64,000 nt of DNA, from the NCBI RefSeq assembly GCF_006715785.1, contig NZ_VFNX01000001.1, positions 1,936,501 to 2,000,500 on the forward strand. The letters are read 5' to 3'. Both the position numbers and the translations under genes were made by a program. Below are positions 1-11,079 of the stretch, in pieces. This stretch comes from Streptomyces puniciscabiei. GTDB taxonomy: Bacteria; Actinomycetota; Actinomycetes; Streptomycetales; Streptomycetaceae. Positions within the stretch are counted from its first letter, which is position 1; the number at the start of each line of letters is the position of its first letter. The notes beneath the pieces are model-generated. The model searched no databases. It was not told where the DNA came from and saw nothing but the letters and a program-made list of their open reading frames with translations.

Positions 1-591
1 GTCCGGGAGCAGCTTGCGGTAGGTGGCGCCCGAGGAGTTGGCCAGCCACTGCTGCAGGTAGGTCGGGCCCTGGGTGATGAAGGGCGCGAAGAGCCGCTCG
101 ACGGACTGGCGGACGTCCTTGGACGTGATCGGGGTGCCGTCCTGGAACTTGATGCCGTCCTTGAGCGTGTACTTCCAGGTCTTTCCGCCGTCCGTGGTGG
201 TGCCGGAGTCGGTGGCGAGGTCGCCGACGACCTCGTGCTGCTTGCCGTCGTTGCCGGTGGCCTTGTAGCCGGTGAGGCCTCTGTGCATCAGCTGGGCGAG
301 CGCCATCTGGTCGGACACGTAGATCTGCCCCGGGTCGAGGTGCGCGAAGCTGTCCCGCTGCAGCACCTCCATGGTGCCGCCGGACTTGGCGCCGGGCACG
401 GCGGCGGCCGGGCCGGTGGAGTCCGCCGTGCCGCCGAACTTGATCGACGCCTGCTGCCGCTTGGCGTCCTGCTGGTCCTTCTTGTCACTGGTGCCGCTGT
501 CGCTGCCGCCCTTGCTGCAACCGGTGAGCACGAGAGCTCCGGCCGCGAGCACGGAGAGCGCGCCGTAGACGTGGCGTCCGCCCCTACTCAT
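1..591 (-). CDS. ABC transporter substrate-binding lipoprotein (oligopeptide type), 5' part only
   Basis: This is the N-terminal 197 codons of a solute-binding lipoprotein; the gene runs off the left edge of the window. The start is the ATG ending at 591, with a GGTGGGA ribosome-binding site a few bases upstream. The protein opens with an Arg-containing n-region, a hydrophobic stretch and a lipobox LVLTGC near residue 20 to 25, so the mature protein should be lipid-anchored outside the membrane. A Gly/Ser/Asp/Lys-rich linker follows. Then comes sequence typical of SBP_bac_5 (DppA/OppA) proteins, such as the LKDGIKFQDGTPITSKDV stretch. It lies 58 bp downstream of a DppC-like permease on the same strand, so the two are probably one peptide-uptake operon. 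The ligand cannot be told from the sequence. Confidence 0.9.
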   Translation of the reverse strand, partial: MSRGGRHVYGALSVLAAGALVLTGCSKGGSDSGTSDKKDQQDAKRQQASIKFGGTADSTGPAAAVPGAKSGGTMEVLQRDSFAHLDPGQIYVSDQMALAQLMHRGLTGYKATGNDGKQHEVVGDLATDSGTTTDGGKTWKYTLKDGIKFQDGTPITSKDVRQSVERLFAPFITQGPTYLQQWLANSSGATYRKLLPD

Positions 592-649
592 CACGAAATT
601 TCCCACCCATCTGTGAAAATTGACGTTCCGTGTGATTGACGTGCTGCGG

Positions 650-1684
650 TCAGCGCGCGGTCTTGGGATCGAAGGCGTCTCTGACCGAGTCCCCGAGCAG
701 GTTGAACGCGACGACGAAGATGATCATCGATACGCCGGGGAAGAACATGTAGGTGATGTCGTTCTGCATCACCAGTTCGGTGGACGCCTTGGAGAACATC
801 TGCCCCCAGTCCGGCGTCGGTTCGACGATGCCGACGCCCAGGTACGACAGACCGGCCTCGGCGGTCACGAAGTTGGGCAGCAGATACGTCGACTGCACCA
901 GCAGCGGGGTGACGAGGTTCGGCAGGATCTCCTTGCGGATGATCCGCCACGGCGAGGCCCCGCTGACCTTGGCCGCCTCGATGAACTCCCGTTCCCGCAG
1001 GGCGAGTGCGGTGCCGCGCAGGATGCGCCCGAGCCCCATCCAGCCCAGGAACCACTGGACGATGATCAGGGCCAGCACCCGGACGTAGGTGGGGGTCTCG
1101 TCGCGGGGACTGACGAACAGGGACACCACGACCGGCATGCTCGCGATGAAGAACAGCTGTGCCGGGAAGGCGAGGAGGAAGTCGATGACCCGGCCGATGA
1201 AGTAGTCGGTCCTGCCGCCGAGATAGCCGGCCGCGACACCGAGCAGGATGCCGGTGATGACGACGGCGATGGTGACGGCGACCGAGATCATCAACGAGGT
1301 GCGGATGCCGTAGATCAGCTTGGTGAAGACGTCGTAGCCGTTGCCGGGTTCGAGGCCGAACCAGAACTCGCTGCTGATACCGCCGTTGGGGTGCACCGGC
1401 ACGCCGGCGCTGTCGAAGAGTTCGGGGCGCTCGTCCGCGTACACCGTGTACGGATTCTTGCCGTACACCTTGGCGATCAGCGGGGCGAGCAGGCCGATCA
1501 GGAAGAAGAAGCCCACGACGTAGGCCGAGATCACGCCCGTGCGGTCGCGCCTGAAGCGCAGCCACATCAGCTGGCCGGGGGACCGGCCTTCGAGCTTGAC
1601 GGTGTCGCTCTTCGCCTCCGGCCCTGGTTCGCCGTCGACGACGACCGAAGTACCGCCGCCCTCAATGTCGATAGGACTTGTCAC
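650..1684 (-). CDS. ABC transporter permease, DppC/OppC family
   Basis: Inner-membrane permease subunit (344 aa) of a di/oligopeptide ABC importer. A soluble N-terminus of about 45 residues is followed by the first membrane helix (around YVVGFFFLIGLLAPLI), a long extracytoplasmic loop and a BPD_transp_1 domain with several hydrophobic segments. The EAA loop that docks with the ATPase is visible near residue 230 to 255 (EFIEAAKVSGASPWRIIRKE, ending LPN). The start is a GTG at 1684 with a weak ribosome-binding site. The neighbouring gene downstream encodes the binding lipoprotein. The ATPases and partner permease must lie outside the window. Confidence 0.9.
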   Translation of the reverse strand: MTSPIDIEGGGTSVVVDGEPGPEAKSDTVKLEGRSPGQLMWLRFRRDRTGVISAYVVGFFFLIGLLAPLIAKVYGKNPYTVYADERPELFDSAGVPVHPNGGISSEFWFGLEPGNGYDVFTKLIYGIRTSLMISVAVTIAVVITGILLGVAAGYLGGRTDYFIGRVIDFLLAFPAQLFFIASMPVVVSLFVSPRDETPTYVRVLALIIVQWFLGWMGLGRILRGTALALREREFIEAAKVSGASPWRIIRKEILPNLVTPLLVQSTYLLPNFVTAEAGLSYLGVGIVEPTPDWGQMFSKASTELVMQNDITYMFFPGVSMIIFVVAFNLLGDSVRDAFDPKTAR

Positions 1685-2177
1685 GGTTCGTCCGTTTCAC
1701 AGGTATGAGTGTGGGAGGTGCCCGGGTACTCCGAGGACGCGCGGAACCGCCAGGCGGACGCGCGTAGTTCTACCGCCGAATCACACCGCTGGAATTGACG
1801 AACCGACCCACCTGGTGTTTGCGACACCGCGCATGGGTGCACCTCCTCATGACTCCACGTGTTCACCAACAGGAGAGGGTTTCCGTCTTCCCTCCGACAC
1901 CCCTGACGGAGGGCCAGACACCCCCTGGTGCTCGTGAGTCGGCACACTGTCCCCACAGTGCGCTGGACCCATTGACCCGAGCGCTACGCGGCTAACTATC
2001 TGCCATGGGTCGAGCACCGACCACCGCCCGTAGATCTCAATTCAGTCACAGCTCACCGCTACACCTTCCAAAATCTGGACAAACTGTTCGACCGAAGAAG
2101 GCGCGAAACGGACTTGTTACATGGCTATCGGGCAGCGATCTCCGCATGTCGGACATGGGGCCACCAAAAAACGGGTT
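1685..2177. other. Intergenic region, no gene seen
   Basis: About 490 bp between the permease start and the typA terminator. It is slightly less GC-rich than its surroundings. Short open frames exist on both strands but none has convincing codon use or similarity. It probably carries the promoter and 5' leader of the peptide-transporter operon; no specific promoter could be fixed with confidence. Confidence 0.5.
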
Positions 2178-2221
2178 GCAAAAAGCCCGGGCGTCCCCAT
2201 CCTTGGGGACGCCCGGGCTCA
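2178..2221 (-). terminator. Strong intrinsic terminator of typA
   Basis: A perfect 15-bp stem (arms 2184-2198 and 2205-2219) with a 6-nt loop is followed on the minus strand by a run of T residues (the plus strand shows AAAAA at 2180-2184). It lies 13 bp beyond the typA stop codon and is the clearest Rho-independent terminator in the window. Confidence 0.9.
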
Positions 2222-2233
2222 ACTGCTGAGGAA

Positions 2234-4141
<1,908 letters not shown>

Positions 4142-4294
4142 AGTGCGACGAACTCCCGGGGTGTGAGGATTGCCCTGCGCGTACGTCTGTGTCGCGCGGG
4201 TCCTGCCGGGCTGGACACGCCACGGCCTCACCCCATGGTACGTGGCCCCGCGAGAGGCGGCCTCCGCAGGGCCGTGTGATGATCTCCGGGGAGG

Positions 4295-6484
4295 TCAGCC
4301 GGTGGGACCGGCGGAGGCGCTCGTGGGACTTGCGGGGAGCTTCGCCCCCTTCTTCAGAAAGCCCATGTCCTCGTAGACCGGCGTCTGGAATCCGAACGCC
4401 CCGGCGTTGACCAGGTTCTTCCGCACCGCCACGAGCTGAGGCCGCTGGTACAGCGGAATGGACCCGGCCGCGGCCCAGATCCTGGCGTCCGCCTTGCGGA
4501 TCAGCGACACCTCCTCGTCCCCGTCCAGCGTGGTCGCGGCCTCGTCGAACAGCTGGTCCACCTGGTCGGTGCCGACCCGCGTGTAGTTCTGCTCGACGTT
4601 CAGCGAGCCGTCCGCCGCCGGCACCGGCTTGGCATACACCGGCCGGTCGTCCGTCGCCGGGAACGCGGTGGACGGCCAGGAGTACAGCGCGAGGTCGTAG
4701 TCCCCGGCGGCGATGTGGTCCTTGAAGTAGCTGGCGTCCGAGACCTTGCTGATCGTCGTCCGGATGCCGACCCGCTCCAGCATGGCGGAGATCCGGTCGG
4801 CGACCGAGGTCAGCGTCTGGGAGCCGGCGCCGGACGGGAGCACGAAGCGGAGCAGGAGCGGCTTGCCGTCCTTGGCGAGCGGCTTCGCCGCGGCCGCCGG
4901 CGCGGCGGTGCCCTGGGGGGCGTAGGCACCCTGCGCGCCCCCGTGCCTGCCCTCCTGGGCCAGGTGCCGGTCACCGCCGTCCCCGCGTCCGCCGTTCTTC
5001 TCGTCCTCGCCGACGATGTACTCGCCGTCCCTGCCGCCGTCGGACTTGTTCTCCCTGTCCGCCTTCTCGCCCTTGTCCTTCTTCTCGCCGTCCTTCCCGG
5101 TCCTCCCGTGCTCGGGCCCGGCCGCCTTCTCGCCCTTCTTCGGCTCCTGGACCGGTCCGCCCGGCACCCACCCGGCGTCGGCGAGCAGCGCCTGGGCCTC
5201 CTTGGGGTCCTGGCCGCCGATCGCGCTGCTGTTGTCGGCGTACGCGGCCTGCCCGGACAGGGCGAGATGGCTGCCGACCGGAACGGCGGGCAGGCCCAGC
5301 GGGGTGAGCACCAGCCTGGCCAGTTCCCGGCGGTCCAGGGCCCGGGCGACGGCCCGGCGGACGCGTTCGTCGGCGAGGGGGCCCCGGGAGCCGTTCAGGG
5401 CGAGCTGGGTGTAGGCGGGCTCCAGCGACCTGCGGACCTCGACACCGCTCAGCGCCTGCTGCTCGTCCAGGTACTCGGAGATGGCCTTGCCCAGCTCCTT
5501 CCGGCCGGCCTTGACGTCGTCCGGGTCCAGGTCGTGCGCGCGCGCCCACGCGCGCAGCTTCTTCACCGAGGTCTTCCCGGAGCCCTGCAGCGGGTTCGCG
5601 GCGCCGTGGGCGGCGAGCCCGATCCGCTGGGCGTCGGCGGGGTCGACGTCGGCGAGGTCCACGCTGCCGTCGGCGAGCGCTTCGGCCCGCTTGTCGCGGG
5701 GTACGGCGTGCAGCACGATCTCGTTCAGCTTGGCGGCCTTGCCCCACCAGCGCGGGCTGCGGGTGAGGACGACGTCCTTCTGGGCGGTGTCGACCTTGGC
5801 CACGGTGAACGGGCCGGCGGTGACCTTCAGAGCGCGGCGAGCACCGTCGTTGAAGGCGTCCGGGGTGCCCATGACGTCCTTCGGGTACAGCGGGGAGAAC
5901 AGCGACCTCCAGTCGGCGTAGGGGCGGGAGAAGGTGACCCGGACCTCGAGGTCGTTCGCGCCGCGCTCGATCTTCTGGATGCGGTCGTAGCCGGCGTTGC
6001 GGGCGGTCCAGTACGCGCTGTTCCTGCCGGACAGGGCGCGCCACTGGGCGGCGAAGTCGGCCGCGCCGATCTCCCGGCCGTCGCTCCACACGGCCTGCTG
6101 GTTCAGCTTGTACAGCACCACCTGGCGCGGCTCGGTCTCGATGACCTTGGCCGACTCCAGATAGGCGGGGTTGGGCACCGGCCGGCCGGTGGCGTCCAGC
6201 CGGAACATCGACGGCAGGACGGCCTGGGCGACGCGGCTGGTGCCGGCGTCGGCATCGGCCTGGAAGGTGTTCAGGGTCGCGGGTAGGGCGTCGACGGCCC
6301 ACTTCAGAGTCCCGCCGTCGGCGACCAGGCCACGGGCGACCGGGGCGATGTCCTGCGCGGCGAGGGGCTTGGGAACCTCCTCGTCGGAGCCGCACCCGGC
6401 GAGGAACGGCACCGCGAGCGCGCCTGCGGCCAGGTAGGCGACCGATCGCATGACGGCGCGCGGTCCGACTCCGTCGTGGGACAT
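4295..6484 (-). CDS. ABC transporter family substrate-binding lipoprotein (SBP_bac_5)
   Basis: Large extracellular binding protein, 729 aa. GGAGG lies 8 nt before the ATG at 6484. The signal sequence ends in the lipobox FLAGC near residue 31, so it is lipid-anchored. Residues from about 60 follow the SBP_bac_5 (OppA/DppA) fold. A highly charged, low-complexity insertion rich in Lys, Asp, Glu and Gly sits between about residues 445 and 530 and probably forms a surface loop. There is no permease or ATPase beside it, so it is an orphan binding protein or borrows another transporter's core. The ligand is unknown; peptides are most likely by family. Confidence 0.88.
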   Translation of the reverse strand: MSHDGVGPRAVMRSVAYLAAGALAVPFLAGCGSDEEVPKPLAAQDIAPVARGLVADGGTLKWAVDALPATLNTFQADADAGTSRVAQAVLPSMFRLDATGRPVPNPAYLESAKVIETEPRQVVLYKLNQQAVWSDGREIGAADFAAQWRALSGRNSAYWTARNAGYDRIQKIERGANDLEVRVTFSRPYADWRSLFSPLYPKDVMGTPDAFNDGARRALKVTAGPFTVAKVDTAQKDVVLTRSPRWWGKAAKLNEIVLHAVPRDKRAEALADGSVDLADVDPADAQRIGLAAHGAANPLQGSGKTSVKKLRAWARAHDLDPDDVKAGRKELGKAISEYLDEQQALSGVEVRRSLEPAYTQLALNGSRGPLADERVRRAVARALDRRELARLVLTPLGLPAVPVGSHLALSGQAAYADNSSAIGGQDPKEAQALLADAGWVPGGPVQEPKKGEKAAGPEHGRTGKDGEKKDKGEKADRENKSDGGRDGEYIVGEDEKNGGRGDGGDRHLAQEGRHGGAQGAYAPQGTAAPAAAAKPLAKDGKPLLLRFVLPSGAGSQTLTSVADRISAMLERVGIRTTISKVSDASYFKDHIAAGDYDLALYSWPSTAFPATDDRPVYAKPVPAADGSLNVEQNYTRVGTDQVDQLFDEAATTLDGDEEVSLIRKADARIWAAAGSIPLYQRPQLVAVRKNLVNAGAFGFQTPVYEDMGFLKKGAKLPASPTSASAGPTG

Positions 6485-6798
6485 CTCTGCTACCTCCGGG
6501 AAGCCGCGGGTTTATGCTCACATGTGTCGGAATGTGGAGCTGATCACCTTTGGCGGTATATGGAGCTGATCAGATCTATGCGGCCCACTGAAGAGGAAAG
6601 GATCCGGCAACAGCGGGCGACACGTCGCCCACGGGCGGTAACCCCACTCGTGTGGCGCAACACCACCGGAGATGCACCAGTGCGCCTCCGCCAATCGCTG
6701 CACACGCCTTCACATCGGCGGGTGTGGCGCGCAACACTCCAAGGCGCGTGAACGTCGCCGCCCATGGCCCGCCGGAACCGCGGAAGTGAGGGCAAGTC
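6485..6798. promoter_or_regulatory. Divergent intergenic region with repeated motifs
   Basis: A 314-bp gap between the divergent lipoprotein gene and the small gene ahead of the sdh operon. It holds two kinds of repeat. TGGAGCTGATCA occurs twice as a direct repeat, at 6535-6546 and 6561-6572, 26 bp apart. GTGTGGCGC(GC)AACAC occurs twice, at 6650-6663 and 6722-6737, each with partial dyad symmetry. They may be regulator sites for either flanking gene; no regulator can be assigned. Confidence 0.45.
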
Positions 6799-7089
6799 AT
6801 GTCCGTGCACGACGACATCACCTCGGTCCAGCGCTCTCTCGACGATCTGTACCGGTCGCTGGGACGCCTGGAACACCAGCTCGGCAGCGGCGGCCTGGAC
6901 ATGCGCCGGGTCCGGCTGGACGCCGACCATCTGCGGGAGAGCGTGGCGCTGCTGCGTGAGGCGGCCGCCTCGCCCGAGTCGCCCCGCCGACCCGACCTCG
7001 TCACCATCTCCGACGCGCCGTACGACACCAGCCTGTGGGTGGGCTCGGACGACGAGGGCCTGGGCGCCCGAGACCGCCACGCCCCCTGA
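6799..7089 (+). CDS. Small conserved hypothetical protein upstream of sdh
   Basis: 96-aa soluble acidic protein, start ATG with a GAGGGCAAGTC ribosome-binding region. The N-terminal half is predicted helical or coiled-coil (DDITSVQRSLDDLYRSLGRLEHQL). The C-terminus is Asp/Gly rich. Similar small proteins occur ahead of the succinate dehydrogenase genes in streptomycetes, as I recall. I do not recognise a domain. It is 67 bp from the cytochrome-like subunit gene and is probably co-transcribed with it; its function is unknown. Confidence 0.7.
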   Translation: MSVHDDITSVQRSLDDLYRSLGRLEHQLGSGGLDMRRVRLDADHLRESVALLREAAASPESPRRPDLVTISDAPYDTSLWVGSDDEGLGARDRHAP

Positions 7090-7156
7090 TCCACCGAGCC
7101 GTCCCCGAGCCACAGGTCCCCGAGCGCAGAACGAGCCATAGAAGCGGAGCCCCGCA

Positions 7157-7978
7157 TTGGCCACTGGTACGGAACCCCAACAGAACAGCGGCGGCGTACG
7201 GACCACCGCGCGCGCCGAGATCGCCGCCCCGCATCTGCGGACCGACCGCTGGTGGCTGGCGCCCGCCGTCACCGCGGCCGGTCTGCTGGCCTTCGTCGTC
7301 TACTCGACCTGGCGGGCCTTCGCGAACGCGGACTACTACTCGGCGCCGTACGTCTCGCCGTTCTACTCGCCGTGTCTCGCGGAGAACTGCAAGAGCATGC
7401 CTGCGGGGCCGAACGCGGACCTCTTCGGCAGCTGGTGGGCGATCTCCCCGGCGATCATCATCCTGATCTTCCCGCTGGGCTTCCGCCTGACCTGCTACTA
7501 CTACCGCAAGGCGTACTACCGCAGCTTCTGGGCGTCCCCGCCCGCCTGCGCGGTGGCCGAGCCGCACAGGAAGTACTCCGGTGAGACCCGCTTCCCGCTC
7601 GTCCTGCAGAACGTCCACCGGTACTTCTTCTACGCGGCGATCCTGGTCGCGGGCGTGCTGACGTACGACACGGTGCTGTCCTTCCGCGACACGCACGAGA
7701 ACTGGGGCCACATGGGCCTCGGCACCGTGGTGTTCCTGGTCAACATCACGCTGATCTGGGCCTACACGATCTCCTGCCACTCCTGCCGGCACATCGTCGG
7801 CGGCAAGCTCAGGCACTTCTCCCGGCATCCCGTGCGCTACAAGGCGTGGCAGTTCGTCGGCAGGCTCAACGCCCGCCACATGCAGCTGGCCTGGGCGTCT
7901 CTGCTGAGCGTGGCGCTCGCCGACTTCTACGTCTATCTCGTCGCGTCCGGGGTCTTCGCCGACCCGCGCTTCTTCTAG
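7157..7978 (+). CDS. Succinate dehydrogenase/fumarate reductase membrane (cytochrome b-like) subunit
   Basis: Integral membrane protein of 273 aa with about five hydrophobic helices, several followed by His residues suited to haem ligation (for example in NVHRYFF, DTHENWGHMG, CHSCRHIVGG and NARHMQL). It starts at a TTG and ends 22 bp before sdhA. Position and size indicate that it anchors the SdhAB dimer and passes electrons to menaquinone. The family is the single-polypeptide anchor common in actinobacteria, not the classical SdhC/SdhD pair. The assignment rests on membrane topology and operon context more than on a classical SdhC motif. Confidence 0.8.
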   Translation: MATGTEPQQNSGGVRTTARAEIAAPHLRTDRWWLAPAVTAAGLLAFVVYSTWRAFANADYYSAPYVSPFYSPCLAENCKSMPAGPNADLFGSWWAISPAIIILIFPLGFRLTCYYYRKAYYRSFWASPPACAVAEPHRKYSGETRFPLVLQNVHRYFFYAAILVAGVLTYDTVLSFRDTHENWGHMGLGTVVFLVNITLIWAYTISCHSCRHIVGGKLRHFSRHPVRYKAWQFVGRLNARHMQLAWASLLSVALADFYVYLVASGVFADPRFF

Positions 7979-8000
7979 AGACCAGTGAGGATCTGAGCGA

Positions 8001-9938
8001 ATGTCCGTGGTCGACCGCCAGGAGTGGGACGTCGTCGTGGTCGGTGCCGGCGGCGCCGGGCTGCGGGCCGCGATCGAGGCGCGCGAGCGGGGTGCCCGTA
8101 CGGCGGTGATCTGCAAGTCCCTGTTCGGCAAGGCGCACACGGTGATGGCCGAGGGCGGCATCGCGGCGGCGATGGCCAACGCCAACGAGCACGACAACTG
8201 GCAGGTCCACTTCCGCGACACCATGCGCGGCGGCAAGTTCCTCAACCAGTGGCGGATGGCCGAGCTGCACGCCCAGGAGGCCCCCGACCGGGTCTGGGAG
8301 CTGGAGACCTGGGGCGCGCTGTTCGACCGCACGAAGGACGGCCGGATCTCCCAGCGCAACTTCGGCGGCCACGAGTACCCGCGGCTCGCGCACGTGGGCG
8401 ACCGTACGGGCCTGGAGCTGATCCGCACCCTCCAGCAGAAGATCGTCGCCCTGCAGCAGGAGGACTTCAAGGAGACCGGGGACTACGAGTCCCGGCTGAA
8501 GGTCTTCCAGGAGTGCACGGTCACGCGGGTCCTCAAGGACGGTGACCGGGTCTCCGGTGTCTTCGCGTACGAGCGGGAGAGCGGCCGTTTCTTCGTCCTC
8601 GGAGCCCCAGCCGTGGTGATCGCGACCGGCGGCATCGGCAAGTCCTTCAAGGTGACGTCGAACTCGTGGGAGTACACGGGCGACGGCCACGCGCTCGCAC
8701 TGCTGGCGGGCGCGCCGCTGCTGAACATGGAGTTCGTGCAGTTCCATCCGACGGGCATGGTCTGGCCGCCGTCGGTGAAGGGCATCCTCGTCACCGAGTC
8801 GGTGCGCGGCGACGGCGGGGTCCTGCGGAACTCCGAGGGCAAGCGGTTCATGTTCGACTACATCCCGGACGTCTTCAAGGAGAAGTACGCCGAGTCGGAG
8901 GAGGAGGCCGACCGGTGGTACGAGGACCCGGACAACAACCGGCGCCCACCGGAACTCCTCCCCCGCGACGAGGTGGCCCGCGCCATCAACGCCGAGGTCA
9001 AGGCGGGCCGGGGCTCGCCGCACGGCGGGGTCTTCCTGGACGTGTCCACGCGTATGCCGGCGGAGGTGATCCGGCGCCGGCTGCCGTCCATGTACCACCA
9101 GTTCAAGGAGCTGGCGGACGTCGACATCACGGCGGAGGCGATGGAGGTCGGGCCGACCTGCCACTACGTGATGGGCGGCATCGCGGTCGACTCCGACACC
9201 GCGGCCGCACGCGGGGTGCCGGGCCTGTTCGCGGCCGGTGAGGTGGCCGGCGGTATGCACGGCTCCAACCGGCTCGGCGGCAACTCGCTCTCCGACCTGC
9301 TGGTCTTCGGACGCCGCGCGGGCTGGCACGCGGCGGAGTACGCGCAGGGGCTGGCCCACCAGCGCCCGCCGGTGGACGACGCCCAGGTCAACACGGCCGC
9401 GGCGGAGGCCCTGCGCCCGTTCTCCGCGGAGGCGGACCGGGAGGGCGAGGCGGGCCCGCCGGAGAACCCCTACACCCTGCACCAGGAACTGCAGCAGACC
9501 ATGAACGACCTCGTCGGCATCATCCGCCGCGAGGGCGAGATGGAGCAGGCCCTGCACAAGCTCGCCGAGCTGCGGGTACGCGCCCGCCGCGCCGGGGTCG
9601 AGGGCCACCGCCAGTTCAACCCCGGCTGGCACCTGGCCCTCGACCTCAGGAACATGCTGCTGGTCAGCGAGTGCGTGGCCCGGGCCGCGCTGGAGCGCAC
9701 CGAGTCGCGCGGCGGCCACACCCGCGAGGACCACCCCACGATGGACCGCAAGTGGCGCAACGTGAACCTGCTGTGCGCCCTCGCCGACCCCACCGGCGGC
9801 CTCGCGGCGACCGATCCCGGCCGCGGCCAGATCCGCCTCAGCCGTGAGACCACGGCCCCCATCCGCCCGGACCTGCTCGCCCTCTTCGAGAAGGAGGAGC
9901 TGGTCAAGTACCTCGCCGAAGAGGAGCTGTACGAGTGA
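8001..9938 (+). CDS. sdhA: Succinate dehydrogenase/fumarate reductase flavoprotein subunit
   Basis: Catalytic FAD subunit, 645 aa, oxidising succinate to fumarate (or the reverse). The N-terminal Rossmann motif is VVVGAGGAGLRAA near residue 12. Just after it comes HTVMAEGGIAAA, the region of covalent flavin attachment. The substrate-binding and capping motifs QFHPTGM, a conserved HY pair before VMGG, and GSNRLGGNSL follow, then the C-terminal helical domain. The stop overlaps the sdhB start, so translation is probably coupled. It lies in the order small protein, membrane subunit, sdhA, sdhB. Confidence 0.96.
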   Translation: MSVVDRQEWDVVVVGAGGAGLRAAIEARERGARTAVICKSLFGKAHTVMAEGGIAAAMANANEHDNWQVHFRDTMRGGKFLNQWRMAELHAQEAPDRVWELETWGALFDRTKDGRISQRNFGGHEYPRLAHVGDRTGLELIRTLQQKIVALQQEDFKETGDYESRLKVFQECTVTRVLKDGDRVSGVFAYERESGRFFVLGAPAVVIATGGIGKSFKVTSNSWEYTGDGHALALLAGAPLLNMEFVQFHPTGMVWPPSVKGILVTESVRGDGGVLRNSEGKRFMFDYIPDVFKEKYAESEEEADRWYEDPDNNRRPPELLPRDEVARAINAEVKAGRGSPHGGVFLDVSTRMPAEVIRRRLPSMYHQFKELADVDITAEAMEVGPTCHYVMGGIAVDSDTAAARGVPGLFAAGEVAGGMHGSNRLGGNSLSDLLVFGRRAGWHAAEYAQGLAHQRPPVDDAQVNTAAAEALRPFSAEADREGEAGPPENPYTLHQELQQTMNDLVGIIRREGEMEQALHKLAELRVRARRAGVEGHRQFNPGWHLALDLRNMLLVSECVARAALERTESRGGHTREDHPTMDRKWRNVNLLCALADPTGGLAATDPGRGQIRLSRETTAPIRPDLLALFEKEELVKYLAEEELYE

Positions 9939-10705
9939 GCAGCTACGAGGCCCGCTTCAAGGTGTGGCGGGGTGACGCCGAGGGCGGCGGCCTGGAGGAC
10001 TTCGAGGTCGAGGTCAACGACGGCGAGGTGGTGCTGGACATCATCCACCGCCTCCAGGCCACCCAGGCCCCCGACCTGGCCGTGCGCTGGAACTGCAAGG
10101 CCGGCAAGTGCGGTTCGTGCTCGGCCGAGATCAACGGCCGCCCGCGGCTGATGTGCATGACCCGGATGTCGGTGTTCTCCCGCGAGGAGACGATCACCGT
10201 CACACCCCTGCGCGCCTTCCCCGTGATCCGGGACCTGGTGACGGACGTCGGCTTCAACTACCAGAAGGCGCGGGAGGTCCCGGCCTTCGTGCCGCCCGCC
10301 GGGCTCGGTCCCGGCGAGTACCGGATGATGCAGGAGGACGTGGACCGCTCGCAGGAGTTCCGCAAGTGCATCGAGTGCTTCCTGTGCCAGGACACCTGCC
10401 ATGTCGTGCGCGACCACGAGGAGAACAAGACGGCGTTCGCGGGCCCGCGCTTCCTGATGCGGATCGCCGAACTCGACATGCATCCGCTGGACGCGGCCGC
10501 CGAGACCGGCCTGGACCGCAAGCGAACCGCGCAGGACGAACACGGCCTCGGCTACTGCAACATCACCAAGTGCTGCACCGAGGTCTGCCCCGAGGGCATC
10601 AAGATCACCGACAACGCCCTGATCCCCATGAAGGAGCGCGCGGTCGACCGCAAGTACGACCCGCTGGTGTGGCTCGGGTCGAAGATCAGGAGGCGGTCTT
10701 CGTAG
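9935..10705 (+). CDS. sdhB: Succinate dehydrogenase/fumarate reductase iron-sulfur subunit
   Basis: Electron-transfer subunit, 256 aa. It starts at a GTG overlapping the sdhA stop by 4 bp. The N-terminal 2Fe-2S ferredoxin domain has the Cys pattern CKAGKCGSCSAE plus a downstream Cys. The C-terminal domain carries CIECFLCQDTC and CCTEVCPEG for the 4Fe-4S and 3Fe-4S clusters. The 3' end overlaps by 20 bp the end of the convergent membrane-protein gene on the other strand. Confidence 0.96.
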   Translation: MSSYEARFKVWRGDAEGGGLEDFEVEVNDGEVVLDIIHRLQATQAPDLAVRWNCKAGKCGSCSAEINGRPRLMCMTRMSVFSREETITVTPLRAFPVIRDLVTDVGFNYQKAREVPAFVPPAGLGPGEYRMMQEDVDRSQEFRKCIECFLCQDTCHVVRDHEENKTAFAGPRFLMRIAELDMHPLDAAAETGLDRKRTAQDEHGLGYCNITKCCTEVCPEGIKITDNALIPMKERAVDRKYDPLVWLGSKIRRRSS

Positions 10706-11003
10706 GTGCGGGGCGACCGGGGCGCTGGGCGAGGAGCTGGACCACCATTCCGCCCATCCACAGGCACCAGCCGAGGGCCGGAAGGGGTGCCAGCCCCGCG
10801 TCGGAGAGGGGCCCGAGGAACATGAACAGGGCCAGCCCGACCGCGTTCACCAGCGCCCCGTACCCCCACAGCCGTGGCCGCAGCACCCGGCGGCGGGCCA
10901 CCGGCGGTACCCACACCCCCACGACGGCCAGGACGCCGAGCGCCCCCATGAGCGTCACCGCGAGGACGGCCGCCACCACCAAGAACATGTGCATGCCGGT
11001 CAT
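10686..11003 (-). CDS. Small integral membrane protein, unknown function
   Basis: 105 aa with three hydrophobic segments: residues about 5 to 32, 50 to 63 and 76 to 92. The start at 11003 was chosen because the hydrophobic, protein-like sequence begins at MTGMHMFLVV; upstream the same frame is only the antisense of the next gene. The C-terminus is basic with several Pro. I do not recognise the family. It is convergent with sdhB and overlaps its last codons. Confidence 0.6.
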   Translation of the reverse strand: MTGMHMFLVVAAVLAVTLMGALGVLAVVGVWVPPVARRRVLRPRLWGYGALVNAVGLALFMFLGPLSDAGLAPLPALGWCLWMGGMVVQLLAQRPGRPAPTKTAS

Positions 11004-11079
11004 GCTCCCACCAGATACAGGGCCTCGGCCAACGGCCGGCAGCCGGCTCCGGTGACGGTTCTGTGCTGTCGTGTTCCGG

